From: Thermodesulfovibrionales bacterium
Lineage (GTDB): Bacteria; Nitrospirota; Thermodesulfovibrionia; Thermodesulfovibrionales; SM23-35
Assembly (NCBI GenBank): GCA_031082155.1
Contig: JAVHLL010000003.1
Location: 50,875-114,874, forward strand
DNA length: 64,000 bases
Direction: 5' to 3'
The stretch's first letter is position 1. Each line of letters begins with the position of its first letter. Both the position numbers and the translations under genes were made by a program. Shown piece after piece: positions 42,189 through 51,374 of this stretch. A model generated the notes under the pieces. The model was not told where the DNA came from and did not search any database. It saw only the letters and a program-made list of their open reading frames with translations.

Positions 42189-43769
42189 TTATATCTCCTC
42201 CTTTATGATGATGATTTTGTGTTCATCCAGCGCATATTCACTCCTGCAGTACTTGCATGCGGCATGATGATTGCTGAAATGCAATGATGTGCCGCATTTA
42301 CACGTCCAGCCGATCTGCCGTGCCGGAACTCCCGCAACAATAGCGTAATCAAGTACATCGGTCTTCACAACAGCACCCGCTCCAACCATTGCGTATTTCC
42401 CAATCGTAATACCACAGACAAGGGTCGCATTCGCGCCGATCGTGGCGCCTCTTTTCACAACAGTCTGCATAAACTCTTTTTTCCGCTCGACAAATGCCCG
42501 TGGAGTATACACATTCGTGAATACACAGGAGGGCCCACAGAAAACCTCATCCTCGAGAATTACCCCCCTATACAGGGAGACATTATTCTGGACTTTGCAG
42601 TTATTGCCGATGGTGACATCAGGACCAATGGCTACATTCTGTCCTATAACGCAGTTTCTGCCTATCCTGGAACCTTTCAGAATGTGCGAGAAGTGCCATA
42701 TCTTCGTGCCCTCACCGATCTCGGCTCCCTCATCAATGTAAGCGCTCTCATTGACAAAGTAAGAAGGAGAGGATGATTTGAGTGTTTCTGATGGATGAAC
42801 GGCAATAGATGAATTATTGACCTTGAGGGAATCTTCTGCTGATTGGAGTATCTTCAATACCCTTAGGCCTTCATGCCCGTCTGTGAGTGGCCGTTTCCTG
42901 TTCCGCGCACAGCCGATAAAGTGTTCTAACTCTTCCTTTAGTGGTTCTGCTTTCTCAATGGATACCACCTGATATTCGGCTTTTTGGGCGACGGGTATTT
43001 TCCCCTCCTTCCACTCGATTTTATGAGGGTAAAGGAAAAGCTTCTCCTTGCTCATGTCATCAAACACGGCCATGGCTTCTGAACCGACCACGATCAGTTT
43101 TTGCTCTTTGTATGGATGAAGCCAGCTCACAAAAATATGGCTTTTGACCCCATTCGGGAATTCCATTGTAGTAAGTGTGGTATCATATACTCCCTTATTA
43201 AGGTAATCACCTCCGAAGGCAATGACACTGACTGGCTCCTCATTGAGAAGCGAGAGGATTACCGAAATGTCATGAGGAGCGAAACTCCAGAGTATATTTT
43301 CTTCTGTGCGGAGTTTGCCGATGTTGAGACGGTTAGAGTAAATATACTCGACTTTGCCGAGTGTACCTGCAGAGATCATCTCCCGGAGTTTGATCACGGC
43401 AGGATGATACTGGAGGATATGCCCGACCATCAGAATCTGTTTCTTATTGTCGGCGATATCGACAAGTTCCTTCCCCTCTGCAGCAGTTAACGCGAGCGGT
43501 TTCTCCACATAAACATCCTTGCCGAACTCAAGGGCTTTTTTTGCCATTTCATAGTGGGTAACAGCAGGGGAAGCTATGGCGACTGCTTCAATACTGGCAT
43601 CAGACAAAAGCTCAATGTAGTTTGTGTACAGTTTTACAGTCTTGTAAGGTTTCAGATTGGGATTATCCGGATTACTTTCGCAGATTGCGTGGAGAGCACC
43701 GAGTTCCTGAAAGACGCGAAGCAGATTTTTCCCCCAGTAACCGGCACCGACAACAGCTGTTTTAATCAT
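42189..43769 (-). CDS. Fused sugar-nucleotide dehydrogenase / N-acetyltransferase (WbpB-WbpD type)
   Basis: 526 aa. Residues about 1-315 are a Gfo/Idh/MocA oxidoreductase (VVGAGYWGKNL, VEKPLAL). Residues about 335-495 are a left-handed beta-helix acyltransferase with hexapeptide repeats (IGEGTKIWHF, IGRNCVIGQNVAIG, VGAGAVV). The last 35 residues hold CKCG...CKYC, a zinc-ribbon-like tail. WbpB and WbpD are normally separate proteins acting before and after the aminotransferase; here both ends of the route are one polypeptide next to that enzyme. Confidence 0.85.
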   Translation of the reverse strand: MIKTAVVGAGYWGKNLLRVFQELGALHAICESNPDNPNLKPYKTVKLYTNYIELLSDASIEAVAIASPAVTHYEMAKKALEFGKDVYVEKPLALTAAEGKELVDIADNKKQILMVGHILQYHPAVIKLREMISAGTLGKVEYIYSNRLNIGKLRTEENILWSFAPHDISVILSLLNEEPVSVIAFGGDYLNKGVYDTTLTTMEFPNGVKSHIFVSWLHPYKEQKLIVVGSEAMAVFDDMSKEKLFLYPHKIEWKEGKIPVAQKAEYQVVSIEKAEPLKEELEHFIGCARNRKRPLTDGHEGLRVLKILQSAEDSLKVNNSSIAVHPSETLKSSSPSYFVNESAYIDEGAEIGEGTKIWHFSHILKGSRIGRNCVIGQNVAIGPDVTIGNNCKVQNNVSLYRGVILEDEVFCGPSCVFTNVYTPRAFVERKKEFMQTVVKRGATIGANATLVCGITIGKYAMVGAGAVVKTDVLDYAIVAGVPARQIGWTCKCGTSLHFSNHHAACKYCRSEYALDEHKIIIIKEEI

Positions 43770-43876
43770 GAATTTACCACCTCTCTATTATTAATTAGCA
43801 TTATGCTTAAAAGTGTTATTGGGAAGTTATTTCGAGGAGTGTTACGATTTTCTGCAAGACCGGCAATTAGCAGCAC

Positions 43877-43908
43877 ATAAGCCCTGCGGTTTTCCGCAGG
43901 GTTTATGG
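43877..43908. terminator. Hairpin between the propeller-like gene and the fused sugar enzyme gene
   Basis: AAGCCCTGCGG and CCGCAGGGTTT pair around a TTTT loop, 15-45 nt after the minus-strand stop at 43923. It may separate transcription of the sugar-synthesis genes from that of the propeller-like gene. Confidence 0.55.
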
Positions 43909-43922
43909 AATGAAGTTTATTT

Positions 43923-45188
43923 TTATGGGTTTAAAGAGGGTGCTCCCGGAGTAGGAGTAGGCGCAGGAGGGGGAGGAGTAGGCGCAGGAGGGGGAGGAGG
44001 AGGAGGAGGAGGGGGGGTAGGGGAGGATGCACTAATAAGATCTGCAAGAAAATAACCTTCAGTGCCCCAAGGGGTTACTCCCCTTCTTTGATAATCATCA
44101 TAGGAGAATTTGCCATCCGTGCTTGTAAAAAAAACCTGAAATCCATCAGAACGTAAAGTCGCCAGAGGGTGTGTATGCCAGTTATAAACCCACTCTTGCT
44201 TTGTTTCATCCCACCATTGTGCTGGACCTTCAAAAGTAAATAACGTGTTATACGTAAATTTATTATTTGTTCTGTCAAAAATTATCTGGAAAAGTCCTTT
44301 TGTAAAAAGAGCAGGAGCATTAGGCCCATATTTCCAGGTTACACCGCTGCCAAGATACCAATCATTTGAGGCTTTCCAAGAGACATGATTCACCGGGGCA
44401 ATTTGGTCAAATCTGGCTTTATCTAAAAATCGTTCGTTATTTGATAATTTTACTACTCCGTATAAATTTTGTCCGGAGTAAGAAACATAATCAGCATTGT
44501 ATAATCTATCAGGACTTTTATGCCCATGCCCATGCCCAGTTTGGGGCCACCTCGCCCAGGCTGGAGATGAATATCGCACTCTTGTTCTAGTCTGTACATC
44601 AATTTCATAGCCACCACTCGCAAAATTCTCATTATCGAAATTCACAACGAGTTTATTGTCTGTTGTCCAGCCAAAAGATCTCGCCGTGCTGACACTTGTC
44701 CCATCACCGGGATCATAGGAGATAATAGGTGTAATAACTCCAGTATCAACATTCAGCTTTGATACCGTTTTATCAGATGTATAAATACCATAAATAATAT
44801 TCTCTTCACCGGGAAAGGGGCTCCAGTAAAGAGATGTGGCAGCCCAATAACTATTTTTAGGGAATGGCTTTGCAGCACTCTCATACTCAGTAAGAGTGGA
44901 CCAGTTTTTCAGATTGTTGATGAATCCCCATACCATGCCTCTGCCTTTTTTGCCTGTACCAGGGTCCGTATAGGAAGTGTTTTCATAGAGCATGATTCTT
45001 GTGTAATCTCTATTCCATGGATCCCGTACCCCATACCAAAGATTCCCTGCGCGATACACTGGATGTGAAATGCGGGTAATTTTTGATACGGTTAGTTGCT
45101 CTATTGCGAATCCTTTGGTATAGCCAAATAATAAAAATAATATTGTGAATAAAAAAAGGGAGATAGATCTTTTCAAAATGCATAACAT
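43923..45188 (-). CDS. Secreted beta-propeller-like protein with polyproline tail, unknown function
   Basis: 421 aa. Signal peptide about 8-28 (ends GFA), then about 365 residues rich in W, Y, G and S with repeated short strands (YWSPFPGEENIIYGIYTSD, TDNKLVVNFDNENF, SDGFQVFFTSTDGKFSYDD), as in propeller lyases or sugar-binding propellers. It ends in a 30-residue proline tract (PTPPPPP...) that would normally link to another domain but stops after GAPSLNP. The tract is coded by a GGA/GGG-rich simple repeat prone to slippage, so a lost C-terminal domain is possible. It has its own CRP-like site. Confidence 0.65.
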   Translation of the reverse strand: MLCILKRSISLFLFTILFLLFGYTKGFAIEQLTVSKITRISHPVYRAGNLWYGVRDPWNRDYTRIMLYENTSYTDPGTGKKGRGMVWGFINNLKNWSTLTEYESAAKPFPKNSYWAATSLYWSPFPGEENIIYGIYTSDKTVSKLNVDTGVITPIISYDPGDGTSVSTARSFGWTTDNKLVVNFDNENFASGGYEIDVQTRTRVRYSSPAWARWPQTGHGHGHKSPDRLYNADYVSYSGQNLYGVVKLSNNERFLDKARFDQIAPVNHVSWKASNDWYLGSGVTWKYGPNAPALFTKGLFQIIFDRTNNKFTYNTLFTFEGPAQWWDETKQEWVYNWHTHPLATLRSDGFQVFFTSTDGKFSYDDYQRRGVTPWGTEGYFLADLISASSPTPPPPPPPPPPAPTPPPPAPTPTPGAPSLNP

Positions 45189-45261
45189 AATTTATTGACC
45201 TCCATGTATCAAAATTTCAATGCCATTGAATATATAATTCAATAAACAAACGTATTATATC

Positions 45262-45277
45262 TGTGATAGAAGTCACA
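45262..45277. promoter_or_regulatory. CRP-like site upstream of the propeller-like gene
   Basis: TGTGA-TAGAAG-TCACA, a perfect half-site pair, 74-89 nt before the minus-strand ATG. On the minus strand a TATAAT (45259-45254) follows only 2 bp after the site, and weaker AT-rich -10 candidates lie at about 45239-45229. The spacing is therefore not clearly class II here. Confidence 0.55.
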
Positions 45278-45281
45278 TTAT

Positions 45282-46325
45282 TTATCTTGTCATTGGAACA
45301 TCGGATATTTTTTTTCTAATATGCTGTTTCAAAACAATAAAATTTAATATGCCTTTTAGATACCCTGCCCCATAGCTTAAATGCATGGTTGCAAAAACAA
45401 AAGGTAAATAAAATAGATATCTTAGACCTTCTCTCAATGCTATTACTAAAGATATGCCAATATTTAAAAAAAGATAACTGAAGACAATAACAGTGAATAT
45501 AGACAAGAAAAAAGCTGAAAAAAGCATTGCGATTGCTGATAGGAACAGACTTATTAGAAATAGAGAAGGAATTATTTGTCTCAGTGTCAAAATGGCACCT
45601 ATCTTGATAGAAACAAGGGGCTTAAAGTAGCCATATTGGTAATACATCCGCCATAGTTTTGTGAGCGAATTTCTTGCATAATAATATGAGATGATATCCG
45701 GGATTAAAAGAATCTTACCCTTTTTCCTGATTAATCTATGATTGAATTCATCATCTTGATTTCTAATCAAATCTTCATCAAAGAGCCCAACTTTTTGAAA
45801 AATATCTTTTTTATAACATCCAAAAGGGACTGTATCAACATTCCTTGATTCCTTAGATCCTGTCCTAAAATAAGCATTTCCCACACCAAAAGGATGTGAA
45901 AGAGCTTTAGCAATTGATTTCGCAAGTATTGTGCTATTATGCGGCAGTGTTATTAAGATACCGCCAACACAGTCAACGTTATGTTTGACTATGTATTCAA
46001 GATTAAGTTTCAGGAAATTCTTATCTATTTTTGAATGACTGCTCAGGATCACAATATAGTTTCCACGAGCTTGCTTAATCCCAATATTCATTGCTACAGG
46101 AGTAATTCTTTTTGGATTATCCAAAAGGATAATAAATGGATACTTATTGGCATGTTGCCTGATTATATCACGCGTCCCATCTTCACTCATTCCGTCAACT
46201 ATCAGAACCTCAAAATTATCTTGAGGAAAATCGTTTTCTATTATTGATTCAATGCATTCATTAATGAAATTCTTCTCATTTCTGCATGGAATGACAATAG
46301 ATACATCTATTTTATTATTCGTCAT
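45282..46325 (-). CDS. GT2 glycosyltransferase with membrane tail (ExoA-like)
   Basis: 347 aa. GT2 N-terminal domain with VSIVIPCRNE, VDGMSEDGT, and ILSSHSKI at the metal-motif position, plus RNQDDEFNHR acceptor motif. Three hydrophobic segments at about 245-325 anchor it in the membrane, as in ExoA of succinoglycan synthesis. The start overlaps the stop of the deacetylase gene by 11 nt. AT-rich relative to the first 35 kb. Confidence 0.82.
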   Translation of the reverse strand: MTNNKIDVSIVIPCRNEKNFINECIESIIENDFPQDNFEVLIVDGMSEDGTRDIIRQHANKYPFIILLDNPKRITPVAMNIGIKQARGNYIVILSSHSKIDKNFLKLNLEYIVKHNVDCVGGILITLPHNSTILAKSIAKALSHPFGVGNAYFRTGSKESRNVDTVPFGCYKKDIFQKVGLFDEDLIRNQDDEFNHRLIRKKGKILLIPDIISYYYARNSLTKLWRMYYQYGYFKPLVSIKIGAILTLRQIIPSLFLISLFLSAIAMLFSAFFLSIFTVIVFSYLFLNIGISLVIALREGLRYLFYLPFVFATMHLSYGAGYLKGILNFIVLKQHIRKKISDVPMTR

Positions 46326-47127
46326 TGCTGTTTAATTCCCTTACTGCATCAGCATAGCTTATAAATACAACTTTATTGATTTTTAAATAATCAACCACCC
46401 ATACATACCATTCTTTCCAGGTGCTGAATGAATCGCTGAAATAACAATCATGAAATAGAATAGTTATATACTTTAATTTAATTTTATTTAATCCATCAAG
46501 AATTATCTTCGTATTATCCTTTGCTTGACATAAGGTCTGATTTTGCCATCTTCGCTTATTGCACATGATATATCCATCCATGATATGAAGAGGGAACTCC
46601 CATAAATTACCAGCCTTAAAAGGGGCTGAAAACGTAAATAGAGAAGTGTCAAACATATAGCCGGCTTTATCAAGAAAACCCATGGTCTCATGGCATGTTT
46701 TCAGGTAGTGCATCCGAATGCCAAATTGAGCCAACCCTGTAATATCTTTAAATCTTTTATGCTCATCAGCCAACAATTCATAATTATCATCAACTATTCC
46801 ATGAACACCGGCTTCGAATCCTTCTCGCAGAATTCTATCTATCCAAAACGCTGCATCCTGGAGAGAATATCTAAGGCCTCTCCCATGCGCAACACCAACA
46901 AAAAAGGTTGATGGTATAGAGTGAGTTTTGTCAAAGGCCATCAGCTCTTCAAGATTGTGCCATTTGTTCTTGAGGAAAATCTGAAATCTATGATTATACT
47001 CATTCCAACTGATCGTCCCTAGCAGAGTTTCAAGAGAACTTCTCATAAAAAACTTAGGAAGAATAAGGTCATGCATATGTTCGAAGGCGGTAATATGATC
47101 GATATCGTGTGAAATAATGACCTTCAT
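46315..47127 (-). CDS. Polysaccharide-deacetylase-like protein
   Basis: 270 aa. The N-terminal SHDIDH supplies the acidic and His metal ligands of the NodB fold. FFVGVAH, EAGVHGIVDD and MRMHYL-like IRMHYLKTC follow, and LFHDCYFSD near the end fits the last motif. A role in removing acetyl groups from the nascent glycan is likely but divergent enough to be uncertain. It shares one base with the FemAB-like gene upstream and overlaps the GT2 gene downstream. Confidence 0.7.
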   Translation of the reverse strand: MKVIISHDIDHITAFEHMHDLILPKFFMRSSLETLLGTISWNEYNHRFQIFLKNKWHNLEELMAFDKTHSIPSTFFVGVAHGRGLRYSLQDAAFWIDRILREGFEAGVHGIVDDNYELLADEHKRFKDITGLAQFGIRMHYLKTCHETMGFLDKAGYMFDTSLFTFSAPFKAGNLWEFPLHIMDGYIMCNKRRWQNQTLCQAKDNTKIILDGLNKIKLKYITILFHDCYFSDSFSTWKEWYVWVVDYLKINKVVFISYADAVRELNSNDE

Positions 47128-48092
47128 CAGAAGAGTTCCCTCCGAATAAACTTCAAGACTATTTCATATAAAATACGTGCCTTGTTAATGCGAAAATAGG
47201 GCTTCAATGTACCACCGAAACCCCTGAAATATCGCTCGATATGAGGTAGCATTGACCCTTCGAAATCGAATCGCTGTAACCCGAGTTGTTTCGCCTGCTT
47301 AATTGCTTCCCACATCGAGAGGGCCCCAGCTCCGTGGTGCTTCAACTCGTTATCGTAGCCACCGAGAAGATAGTAAGCTGTCGTATCGTCATGAATAACG
47401 AATGAGCATGCTACGGGAAGATTCTCCTTCAGCGTTACGAAGGCATAACTATTGTTACGATTGGCAAATGTAAAGAGAATTTTCCGCATATACTCGGTAT
47501 TAATTTGCTGATTTTGCCGTGCAAATGTCTTAAGGACAAGAGAGGCGATGTCCTCATAGTTTGTTACCTCTTTCACTGATAACCCATCCTTCGTGGCCTT
47601 TTGAATGTTCTTCCTACGCTCGTTTGACATCCGTTTGAGCAGTTCATCGAGTGGCATTGTGAGATCAAGGATATAGGTATACACCGGTGTAACCTTAAAT
47701 TTTTTCCAAATAAATGGCTGAGTATCGACAAGTACGGTATTCAGTGATAATGAAACTATAGAATAGGGTAATCTTTCTATCAAATTGGCCATTGCATCTA
47801 CTGCATCTTTCCATCTGCTCATGATCGCAACAGGATTAGAAGCATCAACACGTAAAAAGGGGCCAATCATGGGTGTATATGGAGGATCACGATAGACAGA
47901 TAGGCCGAACATACGCTCCCTATAGATAATGAATCCCCCGATCATCTCCCCGCCATCGCTAAAAATGCCGTACCGCGTTATCGAAGTATCAAAAATGCCT
48001 GTCCACTCAATTGTGTTGAATATTGTCCCATAGGACCGGGCCAATTTGTTGAAGACAGGTTCTTCCTCATGTCTTAATTCACGGATTATCAA
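47127..48092 (-). CDS. FemAB/GNAT-like N-acyltransferase
   Basis: 321 aa, two GNAT-like halves: LARSYGTIFNTIEW near 18, MSNERRKNIQKATKDGLSV near 155, then YYLLGGYDNELKHHGAGALSMWEAIKQAKQLG and FDFEGSMLPHIERYFRGFGG. This combination marks the FemAB-related proteins of exopolysaccharide loci, thought to attach amino acids or acyl groups to sugars. Overlaps the upstream GT4 gene by 4 nt. Confidence 0.75.
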   Translation of the reverse strand: MIIRELRHEEEPVFNKLARSYGTIFNTIEWTGIFDTSITRYGIFSDGGEMIGGFIIYRERMFGLSVYRDPPYTPMIGPFLRVDASNPVAIMSRWKDAVDAMANLIERLPYSIVSLSLNTVLVDTQPFIWKKFKVTPVYTYILDLTMPLDELLKRMSNERRKNIQKATKDGLSVKEVTNYEDIASLVLKTFARQNQQINTEYMRKILFTFANRNNSYAFVTLKENLPVACSFVIHDDTTAYYLLGGYDNELKHHGAGALSMWEAIKQAKQLGLQRFDFEGSMLPHIERYFRGFGGTLKPYFRINKARILYEIVLKFIRRELF

Positions 48093-49348
48093 CTCTCCCG
48101 ACCGACCTTCTTTGAAGCACCTCGTTCGTCTTCATTGCATGATCCGAGGATATTTTCGTATACCCTCAATAATCTTTTTTCCATCTCATCCCAGTTCCAC
48201 AAGTCTCTGACTGCCCGTTTCCCTGATTCTGACATACGTCGCCATTCTTGTTCGTCTTCAAGTAATTCCATTACCCCGCATGCCAGAGCATCAGGACGAG
48301 TTGAGTCATACACTTTTCCGCATCCTGCTTTAAGCACATACGAGGCTATTGGATGAAGATTAGCACCGAGGATGGGCACCCCGCATGCCATATATTCAAA
48401 CTGTTTGATCGGTATATTTTTTTTAAATTTTTCTGTCGGTAAGAGTGGGACTAATCCAACCTTTGCAATAGTAATATAATTCACGATATCTTTATGAGGG
48501 ATCCAGCCTAGGACATCTATTTGCTTATGAAGAGATTTGGATTTGATCATTGAATGGACCCGTCTGCTGAGGGCATCACTCATATTACCTGCTAATATGA
48601 GTAGGACTTCAGGTCTTACAGACTTCAGGATATCCATCGCTTCGATCATATGAAAAAGCCCGCGGTCCTCAGCCATACTGCCTTGGTAAATGATAGGAAT
48701 TCTGCCCTCATATGAATGGTTTAGTTCTGCAATCCTTTCTTTGTTTTGCTCGAACATAATAAGATCAGGATAGTTGAATATTATTTCGAGATTTGACCCT
48801 CTTCCGTAAAAGCGTTCTGCAATCCTCTCATCAGACGTGATGATATAGTCAGCTAACCGTGATAGTATCTGTTCGGTTTTATCAACAATCAGAGCAACAA
48901 AAGGTCGCAGAAAAGCCGGAATTATAGGTGAAGCTAATGCTGCTTCCGGATATGCTTCATGAACATCATAGATAATCTTGGAGCGGCACAGGAGCTTTAG
49001 CAAGGGTAAGGCGAAAAGAAATTCGAAGTCATGAAAATGACAAACATCAGGGGCAAGCCTGAGAAGTACTCTCACAGCTTGTGGTATCGCAGTCAAACGC
49101 TTTAAGATCGAAGTCCCACGATTGAGGGGCAGATATCTTACGCCTATATTTGTCACCATATCCGTTGCGCTATCTGGGGCAATGATAGTTATAGATGTAT
49201 AACGCTTCATGAGACTGCGTACTTCTTTATAATAAATACGATCATCAAGCGGGCTGTGTCCAGTGGTCAGAGCGCAAATATTCAACACAGATAATCTTTT
49301 CTCGTGGTACCCATAAGACTCAGTTTTACATGAGCTATCAATGATCAA
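48089..49348 (-). CDS. GT4 glycosyltransferase
   Basis: 419 aa, GT-B fold. N-terminal half with TTGHSPLDDRIYYKEVRSL and VCHFHDFEFL; C-terminal half with GSMAEDRGLFHMIEAM and the donor-binding PIKQFEYMACGVPI (EX7E-like). Retaining transferase expected, soluble or peripheral at the membrane. Four-nt overlaps with both neighbours show tight coupling. Confidence 0.84.
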   Translation of the reverse strand: MIIDSSCKTESYGYHEKRLSVLNICALTTGHSPLDDRIYYKEVRSLMKRYTSITIIAPDSATDMVTNIGVRYLPLNRGTSILKRLTAIPQAVRVLLRLAPDVCHFHDFEFLFALPLLKLLCRSKIIYDVHEAYPEAALASPIIPAFLRPFVALIVDKTEQILSRLADYIITSDERIAERFYGRGSNLEIIFNYPDLIMFEQNKERIAELNHSYEGRIPIIYQGSMAEDRGLFHMIEAMDILKSVRPEVLLILAGNMSDALSRRVHSMIKSKSLHKQIDVLGWIPHKDIVNYITIAKVGLVPLLPTEKFKKNIPIKQFEYMACGVPILGANLHPIASYVLKAGCGKVYDSTRPDALACGVMELLEDEQEWRRMSESGKRAVRDLWNWDEMEKRLLRVYENILGSCNEDERGASKKVGRES

Positions 49349-50508
49349 CAGCTACCTCTCAACGTTTGTCTGGTCTGTATCCATTCTAATATTCTTGCAG
49401 CTCGGACATTGATATCAAAGTGCTTTGCCTTCTCTTGAGATCTGATAGACAACACAGAACGGAGAGTGAGATCCCCCTTCAACTGAAGAATTGCACTTCT
49501 AATCTCATTAATATCTAGAGGGTTGATCCTGAGTGCTACTGTCTCGTCTACAATATCATCATTGAATTCTCCTGCAGACGTCACAATTGGAATCCCACAC
49601 GCAAGAGCTTCCAAAATCGCATTGCATGATCCCTCAGAGAGGGTAGGCAAGACAAATATATCAGCAGCCGACAGGATTTCAGGCATCACAGTGTGGTCTA
49701 CGGTCCCCTTAAAAAAGATATTTTCTCCGTTTAGAGGAACACGGCCGCTCCCTATAAAGATGAGACCTACATCATCCATTCCGCTGACAGCTGCCAATAA
49801 TCGGTGGGGACCCTTACGTTCATCAAAGTGACCAGCAAAAACGATGAGAAACTTGTTCTGGGGTAGCTTATGTTTATTCCGCATATTATAACGATTGCGC
49901 GGGTTGAAGAGTTTCAAATCCACTCCATTAGGAAGCACGATAATCTTCTCTTCTGGAATAAGAAGCTGTTTGATGAGATTCTTTTTAATGAGGTTAGACA
50001 CTGCTATAACTCCTGTTACTTGTTCAAAGTCTCGGATAGCCTTCTTATATCCCATTGGTTCAACGCTCCAAAAGCTGCTTTCTCCTACTGCAACAATTGA
50101 TGGGATTACCAATTTTGAAGCGATATGCACAGCAATTGCACCGCTTTGATAGAGAAAATGCCCATATAATAAACATGGAGGATAATCGAGATGAGACATT
50201 GCTCTCGAAACAGCTTTTTTAAAACTTATCTGGGTTAAGTGAGCGGTATTAAAAGCAAGAAGATTTTTATTTGAAAATGAAATATACCGAGGACGTAAAA
50301 TAGTTATTGGATTGTCACTTATAGAAAGATCTAATGATCTTTCTGCATCAAAGTCACCATATCTTCTCTGAAAAATGCTCGCAGGACTTATAACACTACA
50401 TTTCACTCCTAATCGGGCTATTCCAAGAACTAACTGTCTGACAAAGGTTCCATGGAAAGGAAGTGCATTTGATGGATAGTTTGAAGAAACAAAAACAACG
50501 TGCTTCAT
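49345..50508 (-). CDS. GT4 glycosyltransferase
   Basis: About 387 aa with the start set at the ATG at 50508, which overlaps the stop of the preceding gene (ATGA) and begins MKHVVFVSSNYPS, the usual GT4 beginning. An upstream in-frame ATG would add 61 residues lying inside the other gene. Motifs: HGTFVRQLVLGIARLG, VLPNGVDLKLFNPRN, FAGHFDERKGPHRLL, LPTLSEGSCNAILEALACGIPIV. Confidence 0.84.
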   Translation of the reverse strand: MKHVVFVSSNYPSNALPFHGTFVRQLVLGIARLGVKCSVISPASIFQRRYGDFDAERSLDLSISDNPITILRPRYISFSNKNLLAFNTAHLTQISFKKAVSRAMSHLDYPPCLLYGHFLYQSGAIAVHIASKLVIPSIVAVGESSFWSVEPMGYKKAIRDFEQVTGVIAVSNLIKKNLIKQLLIPEEKIIVLPNGVDLKLFNPRNRYNMRNKHKLPQNKFLIVFAGHFDERKGPHRLLAAVSGMDDVGLIFIGSGRVPLNGENIFFKGTVDHTVMPEILSAADIFVLPTLSEGSCNAILEALACGIPIVTSAGEFNDDIVDETVALRINPLDINEIRSAILQLKGDLTLRSVLSIRSQEKAKHFDINVRAARILEWIQTRQTLRGSC

Positions 50509-51374
50509 GCTCTTTTCTGTATGAAATATAATTGCGACTTTTTGTACAAATAAATGAGTGTATGATATTTTGCATAAACTGGTAAATGTATCTCTTCGAA
50601 ACCAAGCCGGAGTTTGTATTTGTATAACGATGTATTTGATGAGCCCGCGTCTCCAAATGATACTTGTTTGCAATCTGGTAAATTCTTGCAATAGATTAGA
50701 AATGAGAAAATAAGAGCATCATTGGGGCATTTTTCAAGGGTATCAGTATGGCTCTTAGCTGCTCTAAGGAACATCGTCTCATCAATAAGGACGCTATAGA
50801 TATAAGCTATTAACTTTTTCCCATCATATGCTCCCCACCACTCCCTTTTGGCTAGATTAAATTCTTTTGTTATCCACCTTTTCCACTCCTCGGTGAGATA
50901 ATACTTTTCTGGTTTACCATGTTTCGTTCTCATCCTTGTGGAGATACAGATATTCTTGATATCCTCTATTGCTGTTTCGATATGTTCTATTCTTTTGATC
51001 TCTGTCAACTTCAACCCTTTCCTCACCTGAGATCTTTTCGGGGTATGGACCGAATATATCGAATATTCTTGTAACTTATTATTATCTAACAAGAGGATAG
51101 GCCAATATTGGTTTGCTAACTGTCTGTCACTGACCAAGTGTTTATATCCAAGGAAGGACTTAGTAAATTTGGGAACTACTTTGCCTGGAATAAGTTCATG
51201 AAAAGGAATTACAGGTTTGTAGAAAAAAGGTCTAAATTGCTCCCACCATAGCCCATCATGATAGTGTACTTTATATCCAGCAGCTATTTGTTGTTCTATG
51301 AATTCTTTGGAGGTCATTGCATTCTTCTTAAAAATCTCTCGGTAAGTGAGAGATAACCAATCTGGTTTTGCCAC
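50505..51374 (-). CDS. Second FemAB/GNAT-like acyltransferase
   Basis: 289 aa. Contains KRSQVRKGLKLTEI (position of the FemAB basic helix), WWGAYDGKKLIAYIYSVLID and SFGDAGSSNTSLYKYKLRLGFEE, consistent with a GNAT-fold transferase. Only distantly like the one at 47127-48092. Its 5' end overlaps the CapK-like gene by 47 nt; internal starts (for example Met 19) would shorten that. Confidence 0.62.
   Translation of the reverse strand: MAKPDWLSLTYREIFKKNAMTSKEFIEQQIAAGYKVHYHDGLWWEQFRPFFYKPVIPFHELIPGKVVPKFTKSFLGYKHLVSDRQLANQYWPILLLDNNKLQEYSIYSVHTPKRSQVRKGLKLTEIKRIEHIETAIEDIKNICISTRMRTKHGKPEKYYLTEEWKRWITKEFNLAKREWWGAYDGKKLIAYIYSVLIDETMFLRAAKSHTDTLEKCPNDALIFSFLIYCKNLPDCKQVSFGDAGSSNTSLYKYKLRLGFEEIHLPVYAKYHTLIYLYKKSQLYFIQKRA

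Noticed and set aside
43813..44055. Glycine-rich plus-strand open frame.
   Set aside because: It is only the antisense of the polyproline tract and runs against the locus direction.
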